Source: Capitella teleta
Lineage: Eukaryota; Annelida; Polychaeta; Capitellidae
Length of the DNA stretch: 64,000 nucleotides
Assembly: GCA_000328365.1 (NCBI GenBank)
Contig: KB292507.1
Span: 325,280 to 389,279 of the forward strand
Direction: 5' to 3'
Part shown: positions 12,016 to 23,817 of the stretch, piece by piece
Numbering within the stretch: the stretch's first letter is position 1
How the letters are laid out: the number at the start of each line of letters is the position of its first letter
Translations under genes and position numbers: made by a program
The notes under the pieces: model-generated
Database searches by the model: none
Seen by the model: only the letters and a program-made list of their open reading frames with translations
What the model was told of the DNA's origin: nothing

Positions 12016-14287
12016 GGTCAGTTATGTAAATATATTGCTGTTCAATGTTGTTATAGACATGTCTTACTTAGACATTTGGTGCACCAATTCGCTTTTAGCC
12101 TTGAATTCGTCGTTCTCGATCAAGCAAAGTGACCCTAGCACAACCGTTATTTGACCATTAATGGCCAGTTTCCTTCCGACAAATCAAACGAATTCCATTA
12201 GGGCCAAAATTATAGAGGGAACATTTAGTTGTAGGGTTTCTCCTAGAAACCTCACAAATGAACTCCCATTGCAACCTATACTGTCCCTTTATTTAATGAC
12301 TTAAAGGTCCTTTGAGTGAATCATATGACATGCAGATCCTGATTGCAATGCACTTTAATAACTATTTTTTTGTATTTGTTATCTTTTTTCGATTATTTGC
12401 ATTGCAATAAATATTCTTATTCTTATTCTTTCTTATTCATGAACAGCTATTGAGATATAGAGCACTATTATAATGCCCTGCAACAAATTGTATTATGTCT
12501 TATTGCATTACTGCATTGTATATGCATGTCATATCCAAGGGCAATGTTTATCGCTGATATAGATCTAAGGCACCCCAAAAAATTTCCGCTGGATATGCCA
12601 CATCTAGCAAAGCACACATTCTGCATGCAGGACGGTCATATCTTGAGACCTAGCTTCACATATGGCCACACCGTATCATGCACGTGGCCAGCCTATCTGA
12701 TATGCTTTCTCAATTGCCTGCACACATCTGGTGGCAGCCCTGCTATCATGCAGAGACCAAGATAACAACACTCCTGACGCAAACACGACGTTATAGCACA
12801 ACCTTGCTACCACATGTAAATATTCATCAATAGATGCAATTTCGATTTCTTATTAGATTTGCAAGTTTTTGTCAATTTGAGGAGCGTGACCTACGCGGTA
12901 GAAAGGTCTAGGGCCACTTCGCCCCTCAAACAGCACAATGCCAGGAAGGAGAGGCTTCGGGGACCCCTGGAAGAACTGCATCACTCGCCCTGTTGTTGCT
13001 GCTCATCGGAGCCTAAAGGGAAGCTGATGAATGGCTGAGACAGGACAGAAATGGTATCGCAGCCTATGCTCGACTGCTTCTAGTCTTTATACGATGCATT
13101 GGTTGTAAATGTCTCTCGACACCGACCAATGGGACAACAAGGCCCTGTGATCGGTCAACAATACGCTGATGACTCAAACGGGACTTTAAAACGAAATAAA
13201 TCAGCTCGTAAACATTGGAGCTCTGGCAATTTTACTTCAGCAATGAGGCACACAAGGGAATCTATCAGTTGTACCTTTTGTCATACGATGAGCACTGTAG
13301 AGAGGCCATGCGTTCAGGTAAAAGGCACGCTTGTATTGAAAGGGATAGGCCCTTCGCTGTCACCAATTCCAGTCTGTGTTTGATCGATTGAGATGGATGT
13401 TGTGCTACCTCTAAAGCAGACGTCGAGTTCTATTATTAATAAACCGACCTTTTAGCTGAGGCATAATACGGCTATCCATGTCTTATAAGTGAATCGTTAC
13501 TAAGAATGATGGACTTCGATCACCCCCCCCCTCTCCCCGTGTGTTATGATTTAATACTAACAATGCATGTGGGATTAAATTCTTTGCAAATTCCTGCACA
13601 CAAATACGGTTTAATAGGGTCTGTTTCATTGCCATTAGCTAGTAAACTGTTATTGGAATACCCATTTGCTCATAATGCTGTTCTTTGGGATCCCTTGTTA
13701 TAGAGGTACGTATAGTACTTGATAAATCTATAGAGCGATCTCCTTTTTTGACTTGAGCACCCGCGCCCCTTTCCAAACATAACAAAAGCTTGCATTATCC
13801 TTCTTACACATAGTACATTTTGATATACGTGTATGTAGGAGAAGGGTCTGTTTCCCAATTTTGCCCGCAAAACCGCCCTTTTTTTCTGAGCGCGCTTGAC
13901 ATTCTACGGTGGTTGTAAACCCAATGCAGGAATTCCGGCAAGAAAGAAAGTACTTCGTTATCCGAAGACGCGTTATATGACCCTAGGGTTAATGGGTGCT
14001 ACTGACCCCTGGATCGAGAGAGCTAGAGAGGTTTCTTTGTTTTTGTTTTCTTGTCCCAATTGCTGTGCGTGTGGATGAGCACTAAATTTGATATTTGCAG
14101 ATTTACTTTCTCTCTCTGATCGAGTTCATAGCCAATGATGCTATTCAACGAGTTGGAAATCTTCTGTGGAGCCGTATATAACGGGAAATTATGGAGGACT
14201 TGTAGATTTCTTTAGCACAGCAATTATAGCTGTTCAGACACACGTGTGTATCTGAATCTAAATGAACCTTTGTTACACATATTGCAG
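12016..14287. other. Intron or intergenic region
   Basis: No exon is secure. A LINE-like 3' tail lies at about 12345-12437. Between 13919 and 14200 there are acceptor-like and donor-like sequences and short open stretches (for example ATGCAG before 13930, TTTGCAG before 14101), but the frames break and I could not join them into a gene. Confidence 0.4.
12345..12437 (+). mobile_element. Possible LINE 3' tail
   Basis: TTGCATTGCAATAAATATTC followed by TTATTC repeats is the usual look of a non-LTR retrotransposon 3' end (polyadenylation signal plus short tandem tail). No coding remnant is recognisable upstream. Confidence 0.35.
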
Positions 14288-14762
14288 CCAATTCGAGAGC
14301 CCATGGGAGTGGAAATCAAACGAGTAGTGCAAGGTAAGCCTCGTTGCAATAAAATCTGCCATGAACGTCACTTGCAGGGATTGACTTTTCGTTTATTGCA
14401 GAGCAAGTAGCGCTAGCCCTGGGAATGTGGGTGAGTGCTTCGTTCGAGATTGACAGAGCAGGAATCAGTCCGGCGGCGATGCCTAATGGAGAAGCGCGAC
14501 TCCCTCGAGTAGCGTCTCGCGCAGAATACGCCCAGTTCACTCGGCAAAATTGATATTGACGCTAAAATCGATGGTGCCTGCTCTCCGTGGTGAATATTCG
14601 CGCCTGATCTGCATTGTCTTCATTGAGAGAAACGGATTCCCGGGTCGGAAGACACTGGCGCCATCTCTGACGTGGAGAGGCATTAGCGCCGGAAGCCGCA
14701 CGCTGATTTTAGATCTGAAGCTTGTCTCCCGAGTCCTTGAGCAAATTCTTTCGAGGAATTGA
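14288..14762 (+). pseudogene. C1q/TNF-like domain copy with a frameshift
   Basis: Exon 14288-14333 (PIREPMGVEIKRVV, phase 0 to 1) splices cleanly to 14402 onward (EQVALALGMWVSASFEIDR...). The second exon contains EARLPRVASRAEYAQFTRQ, which lines up with FYAPISGLYQLSTN of the C1q gene just downstream. After a one-base shift at about 14535-14550 it continues RGEYSRLICIVFIERNGF...GSRTLILDLKLV to TGA at 14760-14762, lining up with IVRLLICVN...SRVFSVSFSGF. The total length from 14402 is consistent with one missing base. The C1q fold is extracellular and trimeric. The shift may be real decay or a sequencing error. No first exon is assigned; 11861-12015 is a candidate. The domain call rests on hand alignment only. 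Confidence 0.4.
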
Positions 14763-15120
14763 ACAGGGCTCGTCCTCATAATGCGTTACACATCAACATT
14801 AAACAAAAATGCTGAATATATCGCATGAGTACTGATGTAGATTAATAATGAGCCCATGTAATATCGTCGTGACCACAACAAAAGCCAACCCAGTATATAT
14901 ATATATGATTAAATAAGAGTACAGATACAGTATAATAAATCAATTATTCTTCCTGGAATTTGGACTGAAGCATTTCTAGCGATCTGTAAAGGGTTTTATA
15001 TTTTGTCAACATTATGGATAATATAGAGCGTGCATCCGATATTATATTGTACGATATTGATAGGCCTACTCATAGATAGGCATCTTGCGTTTGCAACTTT
15101 ATCTGCATATCCTTCCACAG
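14763..15120. other. Short gap between the two C1q-like units
   Basis: AT-rich DNA with a short (TA)n run near 14895-14905 and no recognisable exon. It ends in the acceptor CTTCCACAG at 15112-15120. Confidence 0.5.
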
Positions 15121-16696
15121 AGCCCCGTTGATTACATCTCGCAGCGAGAGGCCAACTCCAGCGCCCCCGCCGCCGCCCTCAATCCGCCCCAATCGCAGTT
15201 CGGGTCTCGAGTCGTCTTTCAGCGAGGTCAAAGGGCGAATGTTGCGGTCAAGCCACGCAGCTTCGTCGAGCTCAAGTCCTTCCACACGGTCAGTAAGCAT
15301 CGCAGCCCAATTTGTCAAGACTCTGCTTCCCTTTTTGTCAACCATAAATCAACGTCAAGATTGTGAACGATGAGCCATATCTCCTCGCTGACAATCAAAT
15401 GCACTGAGCCGTAATGCACCGCACACCATAACTGTACGTCACCGCTCCTGTGACTGGGCATATACATCCACCTCAGTTGCATGCACTCGAAGAGAGTAAA
15501 ACAGAATGAATGGTCCGTTTGCCTTAATTTACGCCCTCCCAGAATACTGAATAATGTCATTTGTCTGTGATGAATTGGATCATTGGAATAGGAGCTTTTA
15601 ATTAAAGCGAGATTAGAGCAACCTCCGTGAAGCTGGCATTTTCTTTTGGGAAGTTTGTTTGTTTATGGCCAGCCTTGGGCAATCAAAATCCTATGCACGG
15701 ATAGCACCATGACACTTTCTTTATTTACTCCTTCGTGTTTTTCTTCTGTAGTTTTTGATAACTGCGCCGTTTGCATGCGCAAACAATAATCTTACTGTTT
15801 ATCTGACATGCGCGAACAATGTAATCTTAATTATGATCTGATGGGTTGATTATAATTTATGGGCCTACTGTAGGTTGTTCGTTGATTACAGTCACATATT
15901 TTAGTCAAATGCTATGAATGTGTATGAATCCCTACGTACAAATCTCATAATCTAGCTAATCTTACAGATCCGGGAGTAAACAATAAAAAATTGGAAGAAA
16001 AAAATAAACATAAAAATACACGAGTAATAAATGCAGAAATAAATGAAAGTGATACGTGCAAGGGCAAGGGCACTGCACATGGATCTCTCGATCTATACCA
16101 ATCAGTTAACATGTTCCTCGAATCATCGATGCTGCGTGTACATGTGTGCATACATGAAGTCAGTAGCATTTACTTTCCAGCATATTATTACTCTTTTTAT
16201 GAAACTAATTTCAGGATGCATACGAAAATGATAACGACCAAGCGACGATCAGAGGATCGCGGTTCTATGCGCCAATCTCCGGACTTTATCAGCTTTCGAC
16301 CAACCTCCATTTCTCCATCAGCAAAGAGCATTCGTCAAAACGGAAAGACGCCGCAAGGAACAAACATATTGTTCGTCTGCTCATCTGCGTCAACTCGCTT
16401 TGCCAGAAGAATGAGTACGTAATCATGACGCCCTTTTTAGAATCATAGCGCACTTTTACAGGTCTCTGGAATATTTCGCGCCAACGAATCGCAGAAGTCG
16501 GGTCTTTAGTGTCAGCTTTTCCGGGTTCTTGCCGATTAAGGTAAGCAAAAACGGCAATTGTCATGATTTCTATGTCCTTTCGACGCATCATTTTTCTCAG
16601 GTTGGTCAATATGTGTCGGTCTTCATTGAAAACAGCTCCCTGAATTCTGTTAGTCTCTTGGGCGGATCTTCGTTCTCAGGGATGTGTATCCAGTGA
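15121..16696 (+). CDS. C1q-domain protein (5' end incomplete)
   Basis: Exons 16215-16414, 16462-16540 and 16601-16696 (TGA) are strong. They read DAYENDND...SRFYAPISGLYQLSTNLHF...HIVRLLICVN, then ESLEYFAPT...VFSVSFSGFLPIK, then VGQYVSVFIENSS..SLLGGSSFSGMCIQ. This is the C1q core: 'F.AP.SG.Y.F' near the front, 'L..GD.V.V' in the middle, 'SSFSG.L' at the end. The exon 15121-15288 (phase 0 in, phase 0 out, GTCAGT donor) supplies a plausible N-terminal half, ending VELKSFHT, and closes in frame with 16215; it is less certain because the opposite strand is also open there. No signal-peptide exon is identified. C1q-domain proteins are secreted trimers used in innate recognition and cell-cell signalling. 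No collagen repeat is visible. Confidence 0.65.
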
Positions 16697-17329
16697 AAAT
16701 AACGGTGGATTAACATATTTGCCATGAGTCGTTACCATGGAATTCCAATGTAATTAAAAAGTTGCTGTAGATAAATCTCAAGACTCGACGATCTACATTA
16801 ACTGCATGTTTTGTTAAAAGTTTTTGTTTCGCATAATTCACATTGTTCAGATATCTCACTTATCTGTATACAGTTATTTTACAATTCATAAATTAATATT
16901 TTACTTTGTCGTTTTATCATTCAAATCTGTAGCATACTGAATCAAGAAGTATTTATATAGATACTTGAATTGTATTCAGTTTTTAAAACTTCAGTTTCGT
17001 TTGTTAGATCATTTGTATCCCTTAATTTCGACATGTACCACTATGGAAATAGAATTAGACAAACTCGAAAGTGTCAAAGTATGTGCCCAATTATTGCAAC
17101 GATATCTGGAGTACATAATAATAAGGAGAAAACAACCAATTTTATTTCTTCTCTTCATAATTCATAAGCACGTAACACGGAAAAAGGAAATGAATTATAT
17201 ACAACATCCATATTACAAAATATAAACATAAATTCAAACATATTATTGCTACACATTAGTACAATACTCATAATGGTTACATTTAATATACACAAAGCTG
17301 TATTACAAGGGAATCCGCGAATGCCGATT
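16697..17329. other. Convergent 3' intergenic region (C1q gene / DMC1)
   Basis: AT-rich, no recognisable exon. The two genes converge here. On the minus strand an AATAAA lies at 17141-17146, about 185 nt past the DMC1 stop, a fair polyadenylation signal for DMC1. Confidence 0.5.
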
Positions 17330-20300
17330 TCACTCTTTAGCGTCTGCAATACCGCCTGCTGTAATGGCGAACGTTGCTTCATTCTCAGGAAGATCGGGAC
17401 TGGAAAGAGAAATAAACATATCAAAAAATGAACGCACACAGGTGCATTTTCGGGATTATAACGAAATTTGGCTTGTATTAATATAGGTGAAAACGCGTCA
17501 GTTGTCATATCTCATGGTTTTTACCATTGAATAACTACGGTTGTTACGATCGACGTTATGAAAAATGGCCATCAGCGATCAATTTATCCTTGATTGACTG
17601 GTGGGTGTTGTATGACACCACTCGTGTAGCAAAATATAATAATACTGTGCTAAATGGCTAGTGCAAAGGGTACCACAAAATTCGACTTTCGCGAGCTTCA
17701 GCATTTGCGACAAATAACTCATTTCGATGTGCAGCGTCACATATGCGTTGAATGTTGTTGCAACCAACCTGTCGTATATCTTAGCGATACGTAATTCACC
17801 CCTCCCTTTGCGCAAACTCAGTCTTGTTGTTGACGCATGGGCGAGAATGTGGCCTCCGATTGGCTTCTTTGGATCAGCTTGGAAACTGGTTAAATCATAT
17901 TGGTACACATATACATGCATGCAATTTGAATAATAAAATGATGATCTAAACGTGAACGTTTCGTAAATTTAGAATTCAGTCTGAGTAAATTTACTATACT
18001 AGTAGTTAACTCACGACATTGTGGCACCAGGATCTGACGTCATTTGATTGGTAATGAAAACTCCAATATTGTATTCTGTTTTGAAAACAAACACCACGCG
18101 CTTTAAGAATGAATTAACTTAATAAAAATGACGCTAACCTTCGGATAATTTCTGCAGCCGGGACAATAATTGTGCAAGCTTCTGTTGTCTGTCTGCAAGT
18201 TCTCCGCGGCCACTAAAATCCACGCGAAACAGGGCCATGATGGAATCAACGATCAGTAACTTGAAAACTCCCATTTCTTCGTGCAGTTTTGCAGCAACAA
18301 AATCCAGCATTTCAAATTGATGCTCGCCTAATAATATTTAATGTAACGCTGATTTTATAATGACGTTTCCTATACTTGTATAAGCTCTTGCGTACATCAC
18401 GTTATCCAACACTGCTTCTTGGTCTAGGTTAAACCGATCGGCGATTGTACGAAGTCGATCTGGGCGACTGAGATTCTGAGTCAAGGTTTTCGGATGTATT
18501 CACCATTCAATTACTCAGATCTATAAATTGCTTAAAGGAATCCGAAGAATCGAACACGTCAACCATGGAATGAAACATCTGAAGGGGGACAATTTCTCAC
18601 AACAGTGCAGTCATTGCGGGAGGGTGATTCTTGCTTAATTCAGATGTCACAAAATTGTATGAGTGGGAAGTGAGGGAGTTCAAGGATACAATGTATTTTC
18701 GGTGTCAATGAATATCACTTTGCCTCCGGTAAAACCATTAGCTCCTGGTAGCTGCGTCGTCACTGATAAATTTTAACAGTTACGTATGCATATCATTAGA
18801 TTTATTGTTAATAATACCACATAGCGTGTGAGACAGTTGCGTTTTCCCCGTTCTAAATTCACCAAATGCTTCAGTTATGGCCATGCTCTCGATGCCACCA
18901 CCCATCAATTTACTTCAAAATAAACATAATCATAAATATCTCAAGAATAATTCCCATACTTACTCAAGTTCTTGACTACCAGTGCTAACCCGGAAACATT
19001 GCTTCCGTTTGACCGCGTAATCCAAAGCAGAAACAAAACCACCTTCCTGTGAATGTATAGTTGTACTATCCTCATTCACTGATCGTCATAACCACAGGGT
19101 ACTAACCCCGAGCATTTTCAGTGAGACTTCTTTGACTTTATCAATCTTTGCTTCAGACAATCCTTTAATGGCACACAGTTTCTTGCGAGTCATCATTTGC
19201 ACGCCCTACGTGCAAGTCGATTCATCAGGTATTTGATACATACACATTCGAGGAGTGCCCTCTCTACCTTTATGGTGCATATTCCAGCCGTCTTCAATTT
19301 CTTAATATCAGCAACATTCTGAAATCGAATTATACCTTATAAAGTTATTTGTGCTTTATTCATAATTCGTTGAAAAACTGCAGTGGTAGGTCTATACTAT
19401 CTTAATCGTTATACACCCAGCCGCCTTACAACAGAGAATACGCAAATGTGATGCAAAATTAATTTGGCTATATAATATACACGACAAATAACCTAAAATC
19501 AGAACATGCGCGTGATTCAATACAGCTAAATGTACTCACAATTCCATGTTGCTGCAAATCGTCGATGTCTTGAAAAAAAGATTCCTGCAAAAGAAGACGA
19601 GTGTATTACATATATAAGGATAAATATTTAGCTGATGTGATCCTAGAGGGAGAAGAATCTGTGGAGGAATGAATGGTTTAGAGCAGATTGCTTGATACCA
19701 GACTGAAACTATATAGAACCGTCCAACAGAAACATTTGATAAAATAGAAATAAAATAGAAGTAAAATAATCAAAAAAAATTCACAAAACCTAAAGCGTCG
19801 TTCACATATGATTATGTGCGTGCGTGCGTTTCCCGCACGCAAGCAGTATTTTCCATCTCACTATTTTATGTTTGTGCATTCACATTTGCGGCAGCATTTC
19901 TGCGTGCGGGAAACGCACGCATTCAGATGGGTCGGTTTGGAAAATAGAATGCGGGCGGCGTGATCTGCGCATGCGCAACTGCATTCGGTGATTGGAATTC
20001 AAAGAGGAAGCATCCGGCCTGAGGAATAGCGAACACGGAGAATTATCCAGTGGTGGCGCTTATTGAACATGTGCGATAGTAGAAGATACCGGACTGATAG
20101 AGAATATAATATGGAGTCATCTTAACATTGCGTTTTCTAAAATAATTTCGTACTTTTAGACACAACAGCCTGAACAGGTGGATTCACCAGTGATATAATA
20201 TGTTTTTAAGATCATATTCCAAAATATAAATTATTTCATAAGTTCACAAAACAGGAGCGTTAGCCTAGCGACCGTTAACCCTAATGTATACTGCACTTAA

Positions 20301-21721
20301 AATGTTCGTTAGGTGCAGAATACATCATCCTAAATCAGAGATTGTACACATTACTCTCTGTCTCTCTGTAGCTAATTCTTAGTCAATGATTACACTTAAC
20401 AAAATCTCCTTTTAAGAATTATCAAGCAGAACACGTTGTAGGCCTACTAGATGAATGAAATTCATAACTACAATTCCATATTTCCAATTAAAAAGCCAAA
20501 TTCCTAATTAAAAGAAAAGACAACTAATCTGAGTTTTGAGCGCGTATTAACTTTTATAGCACAAAAATAGTAAATAGGGGGTTGTTGATACGTTGTTAAC
20601 CTCGTTTCAAGCAGTTGTTTAATTCTGAAGAACCACTCAATAAGGAAATAAAGGAATGCAACCGTGCCCCATTGTCTAACGAGCAGACGACGGCCACACA
20701 ACGGCAGCCAACTGGGTGTTACACAATGACCATGCACCACACACAGCATCAAAATGCACACATTGACAAACAAAAAGATCCAATACAAAACAACAAATAT
20801 AAATAATTATGTTACGATTACATCACGTGAAAAAGAAAATCTAAACAAAACGTTATGACGACAATAATCATAACGTTCGCTATGATAATTCAAGTTTAAG
20901 CTATCATAAAACTATGACCGTTAGTGTATCCTTGGGATTTATCGATAACAGAAGGGGGAAACCCCGGTTCCCGGGCCTTCTGTTCTGGCGCCCGTATTAT
21001 CCGATTGGTTTGAGTGGAGCCATAATACCCCATCATTCATCATGCATCGTGCATTCAAATGTGGCGAGCAAGAAACACCCTCGAGATAAATTGACACTTA
21101 TAATTCTTTATTGCAAGAACGCCGTATTTATACGGACTGAATGAACATATCAGAGAGAGTCATCTTGTCAAGAGCATATCACTCAATGTCAATGTGCATG
21201 TCGTTGCCACATCAGTAAGTGCAGAATACCAAATAATACGTTATGACAACAATAATCATAACGTTCGTTTGCGCGCTTTGCCTAAGTTCAAAACACATCA
21301 TTCATCGATGAGCGATGATAGCAAGTGCAGATTACCATAGCCTCCATAAACAGGATGAAGTTCCATTTACACTAGTCCCTAAACGCTAAGTGCTGGATAC
21401 AGTACATGTAATCCGCACTTTTAACCCGTCCTGTATTCTGCACCTAGAAATTAACTTCTAGTTAATAAATAATGTGATTATTTATACATGTAAAAAATTT
21501 CCTGACTTATCTAAACAAAGAATATGGCACTGACGACTCGAATAAAAGAAATGCAATGGTAATGCACACGAAAACTCTAGCTCTAGCTAAGCTATATATA
21601 GCATCTTTGTAGATATTTAGATTATTATTTGCCCACTCTGTATAAGATATCATTCCACAAATGCTACCTGTTCTTCGTCTGCCAATTGTTGTTCTTCAAC
21701 AACCACTTGATCCGCTGCCAT
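17330..21721 (-). CDS. DMC1: Meiotic recombinase DMC1 (RecA/RAD51 family)
   Basis: Twelve coding exons (5' to 3' on minus): 21721-21668, 19584-19540, 19318-19268, 19205-19107, 19046-18964, 18912-18818, 18762-18690, 18467-18376, 18327-18139, 18075-18015, 17885-17769, 17399-17330; 342 aa, all phases closing (human DMC1 is 340 aa). It starts [26 protein letters not shown], has the helix-hairpin-helix part ([24 protein letters not shown]), Walker [11 protein letters not shown], Walker [33 protein letters not shown], and ends [50 protein letters not shown] and [17 protein letters not shown] are the DMC1 rather than RAD51 wording. It forms nuclear filaments on single-stranded DNA and does strand exchange between homologues in meiosis. 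Intron 1 (2.1 kb) is full of repeats. The gene looks intact. Confidence 0.96.
19822..19920. repeat. Foldback element with 20-bp perfect arms (DMC1 intron 1)
   Basis: GCGTGCGTTTCCCGCACGCA at 19822-19841 is the exact reverse complement of 19901-19920; a 59-bp AT-rich loop separates them. Each arm is itself partly palindromic (GCGTGCG...CGCACGC). It looks like the core or end of a miniature inverted-repeat element; ends and target-site duplication are not clear. Confidence 0.7.
20310..21446. mobile_element. Possible non-autonomous DNA transposon with 15-bp terminal inverted repeats
   Basis: TAGGTGCAGAATACA (20310-20324) recurs as its exact reverse complement at 21432-21446. Related GTGCAGAATAC/GTGCAGATTAC words occur inside (about 21220, 21330). 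A 30-bp unit, ACGTTATGACGACAATAATC plus ATAACGTTCG, occurs at 20850-20879 and again with one change at 21238-21267; each copy is itself palindromic at its ends. No transposase is present. It may be one element or several nested ones. It lies in DMC1 intron 1. Confidence 0.4.
20930..21035 (+). mobile_element. SINE body fragment
   Basis: About 100 bp resemble 50989-51090: both run TGGGATT..ATCG..AA, then GGGAAACCCCGGT, GGCCTTCTGTT, TGGCGCC, GTAT.ATCCGA and GGTTTG.GTGGA in the same order. At 50.8 kb this body follows a tRNA-like head; here the head is absent. Confidence 0.6.
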
Positions 21722-23817
21722 CTTGATGAATAAATACTTGATGAAAAAAATGACAAAAAAAAAAAAAAGAGCGCGAAAAGCGGGAAGAACTTTCGCTTTC
21801 GCTTCTGATATATCGTCTGCGGTCAAAGTTCGCGAACCCAACCTGACCTAAAAACTTGACCGATTTATCGTAAAACGAGGCTCTATTTGTATGATGTGTC
21901 AAGTTCAATATTTTTCTTGATAGACAGTCACTGTTTGTCTTGGTGTGTTAAAATTCCCGTCTGTTATCAATTGTGAATTATTGTTTCTTTTGAGGATGAT
22001 TCATTTGTGCTATTTTTGGCTGATCGTCATTCCATTACCTGCTCTGTTTACTCATCACGATGGGCGATAATACAGTGGTTTGCTGTTCTCCGAGGCCCGC
22101 CCTCTCGACCCAGTTCGGCTGGTCAATTATGGGTTATTATTCGGCTAATTCGCCATTTTGTGTTTACATCACATGATCATGCCATGTGACTTTCTTCAAC
22201 AACAACAGCACGTAGTCGCACATGTGTCTATTTATCAACAATGAAATATGTTCGCAAGCACATTAAATCGTTGTCACCTGAGTTTAATGTTAACTTTAAA
22301 GGTAACAAAGAGAGAGAAGCCAATTCAGCGCTATCTTATCTAATATCTGCCTGTCGCCGATTGTGAAGTAGATGACAGCAAAAATGAAGGAGAACATGAA
22401 GGCTTGAAGCATGTTCAGCTTCATCCAGAATCATAACGTTCATATTGTTTACGACAGCTATGGTCATAATATCTAGAGCTGGGCGAATAGTGCTTCAACA
22501 CGGATAACGGATATCCGTGTTACTAACATCCGACGGACATGGGTACCAACACAGATAGTTATGCCCACACACGGGAGCGTGCACCCGCATCGTAATGCCC
22601 CAGCGCCTGGCACACGCTGTGAGTGCAAAAGCCACGCTCTACCTGCAGCAGTGACATTGACCTAATGCTGTCATCCTTCTTACTTCTTGTACATTTCTTT
22701 AAATGAAACATTCAGCATAAGTTTTGAGAGGCATCGCACAAGCAGACAGCTCGCTTGCCTGTCGATTTCACAGAGGTGAATTCCTTATCAGCGTAGGATT
22801 TTAAGTATTTTTCCCCAACTGCCTGAGATTATAAGCCCAAGATGCAACAACAGTAACGTGCACTTTGTGCTGCATTGTATACTTTCAATAACCATGATAT
22901 GGAAATGTACAAATTTAGTAACTTCATGAGGCGCAAGTCAGTGCATGGCAATTGTTTTATAGAAAGTTTTGCATGATAACTGAAGATATTCAAGGGAACA
23001 GAATTTTGTTTATTTAAAACAAATCAGAATTAGCACATTGTTGACATCGTGGGGGTGTTATCATTTAGTTATCAGTGTAATTGACATCGCTCAGCTTCAG
23101 TGAGCAGCATTTGTGTTCGGAATGGCTGTGTGCTCGAAACGGACTCTTCAATTTTACACTATCTGTATTTTAACTATCCATGCTGAAACACGGATAACGG
23201 ATAGTACTGAACACACCTAATATCTGATGGATCACAGATATGGATATTTGCCCAGCCCTAATAACGTCAGGTGTCCAGGAAATGTACTCTTGTTCGCATC
23301 TTCTGTGCATGCTCACAACACTAAAAATTCACAACCCGATTGCTCTCGGTCGCCAATGTTATTGTTTTCAACTTTATTGTGAATCAAGAAACTTGAACTC
23401 TTGTTACATGCATAATGTATTGATAACACATAATTTGTACGTATTTCGGCCATATCGGGTCATGTGATTCAACGATCCCCTCTCAATAATAAACCACAAT
23501 GTCCGCTGTTGGGGTGAAAATGCCGGACTGTAACTGATAATCAGATCAGTTATACTTGTTCAGTTTGGCTTATCTTTCGGTAAAGAGGAATTTAAGAGTG
23601 TCAACATACTGTAAAAAAAAAAACTTTTTCGCGGGCGCGGCTATTGGAAAATTTCCGCGCAGGAAAAGTTTGTTGTCGCTCGTATGTGTGTTATCTGTGG
23701 TCATTGGCTGATGGAAATTTTTGTGAGCATAGTGAACATTCCCTGTCTGTGATTTTTTGCTGGTTTACAGTAGGCCAATTGAATCCGTTGTTTGATCTGG
23801 GGGTCATTTAGTATTAC
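21722..23817. other. Intergenic region between divergent DMC1 and TMEM241
   Basis: It contains the likely divergent promoters of DMC1 (minus) and the transporter gene (plus), and an hAT-like element at 22474-23260. A compact GC-rich stretch at about 23630-23700 (GCGGGCGCGG) could be promoter sequence for the transporter, but no defined motif is certain. Confidence 0.5.
22474..23260. mobile_element. hAT-like non-autonomous DNA transposon
   Basis: The left end TAGAGCTGGGCGAATA and the reverse complement of the right end, TAGGGCTGGGCAAATA, match at 14 of 16. Flanking 8-mers ATAATATC (left) and ATAACGTC (right) match at 6 of 8, as expected for an aged 8-bp hAT target duplication. Inside, CACGGATAACGGATA occurs near both ends. 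No transposase frame is visible in the 787 bp. The CAGGGCTGGGC type of terminus is common in hAT families. Confidence 0.6.

Noticed and set aside
13919-14200. Extra exons upstream of the C1q-like copy
   Set aside because: Acceptor- and donor-like sites exist, but no frame joins them without stops.
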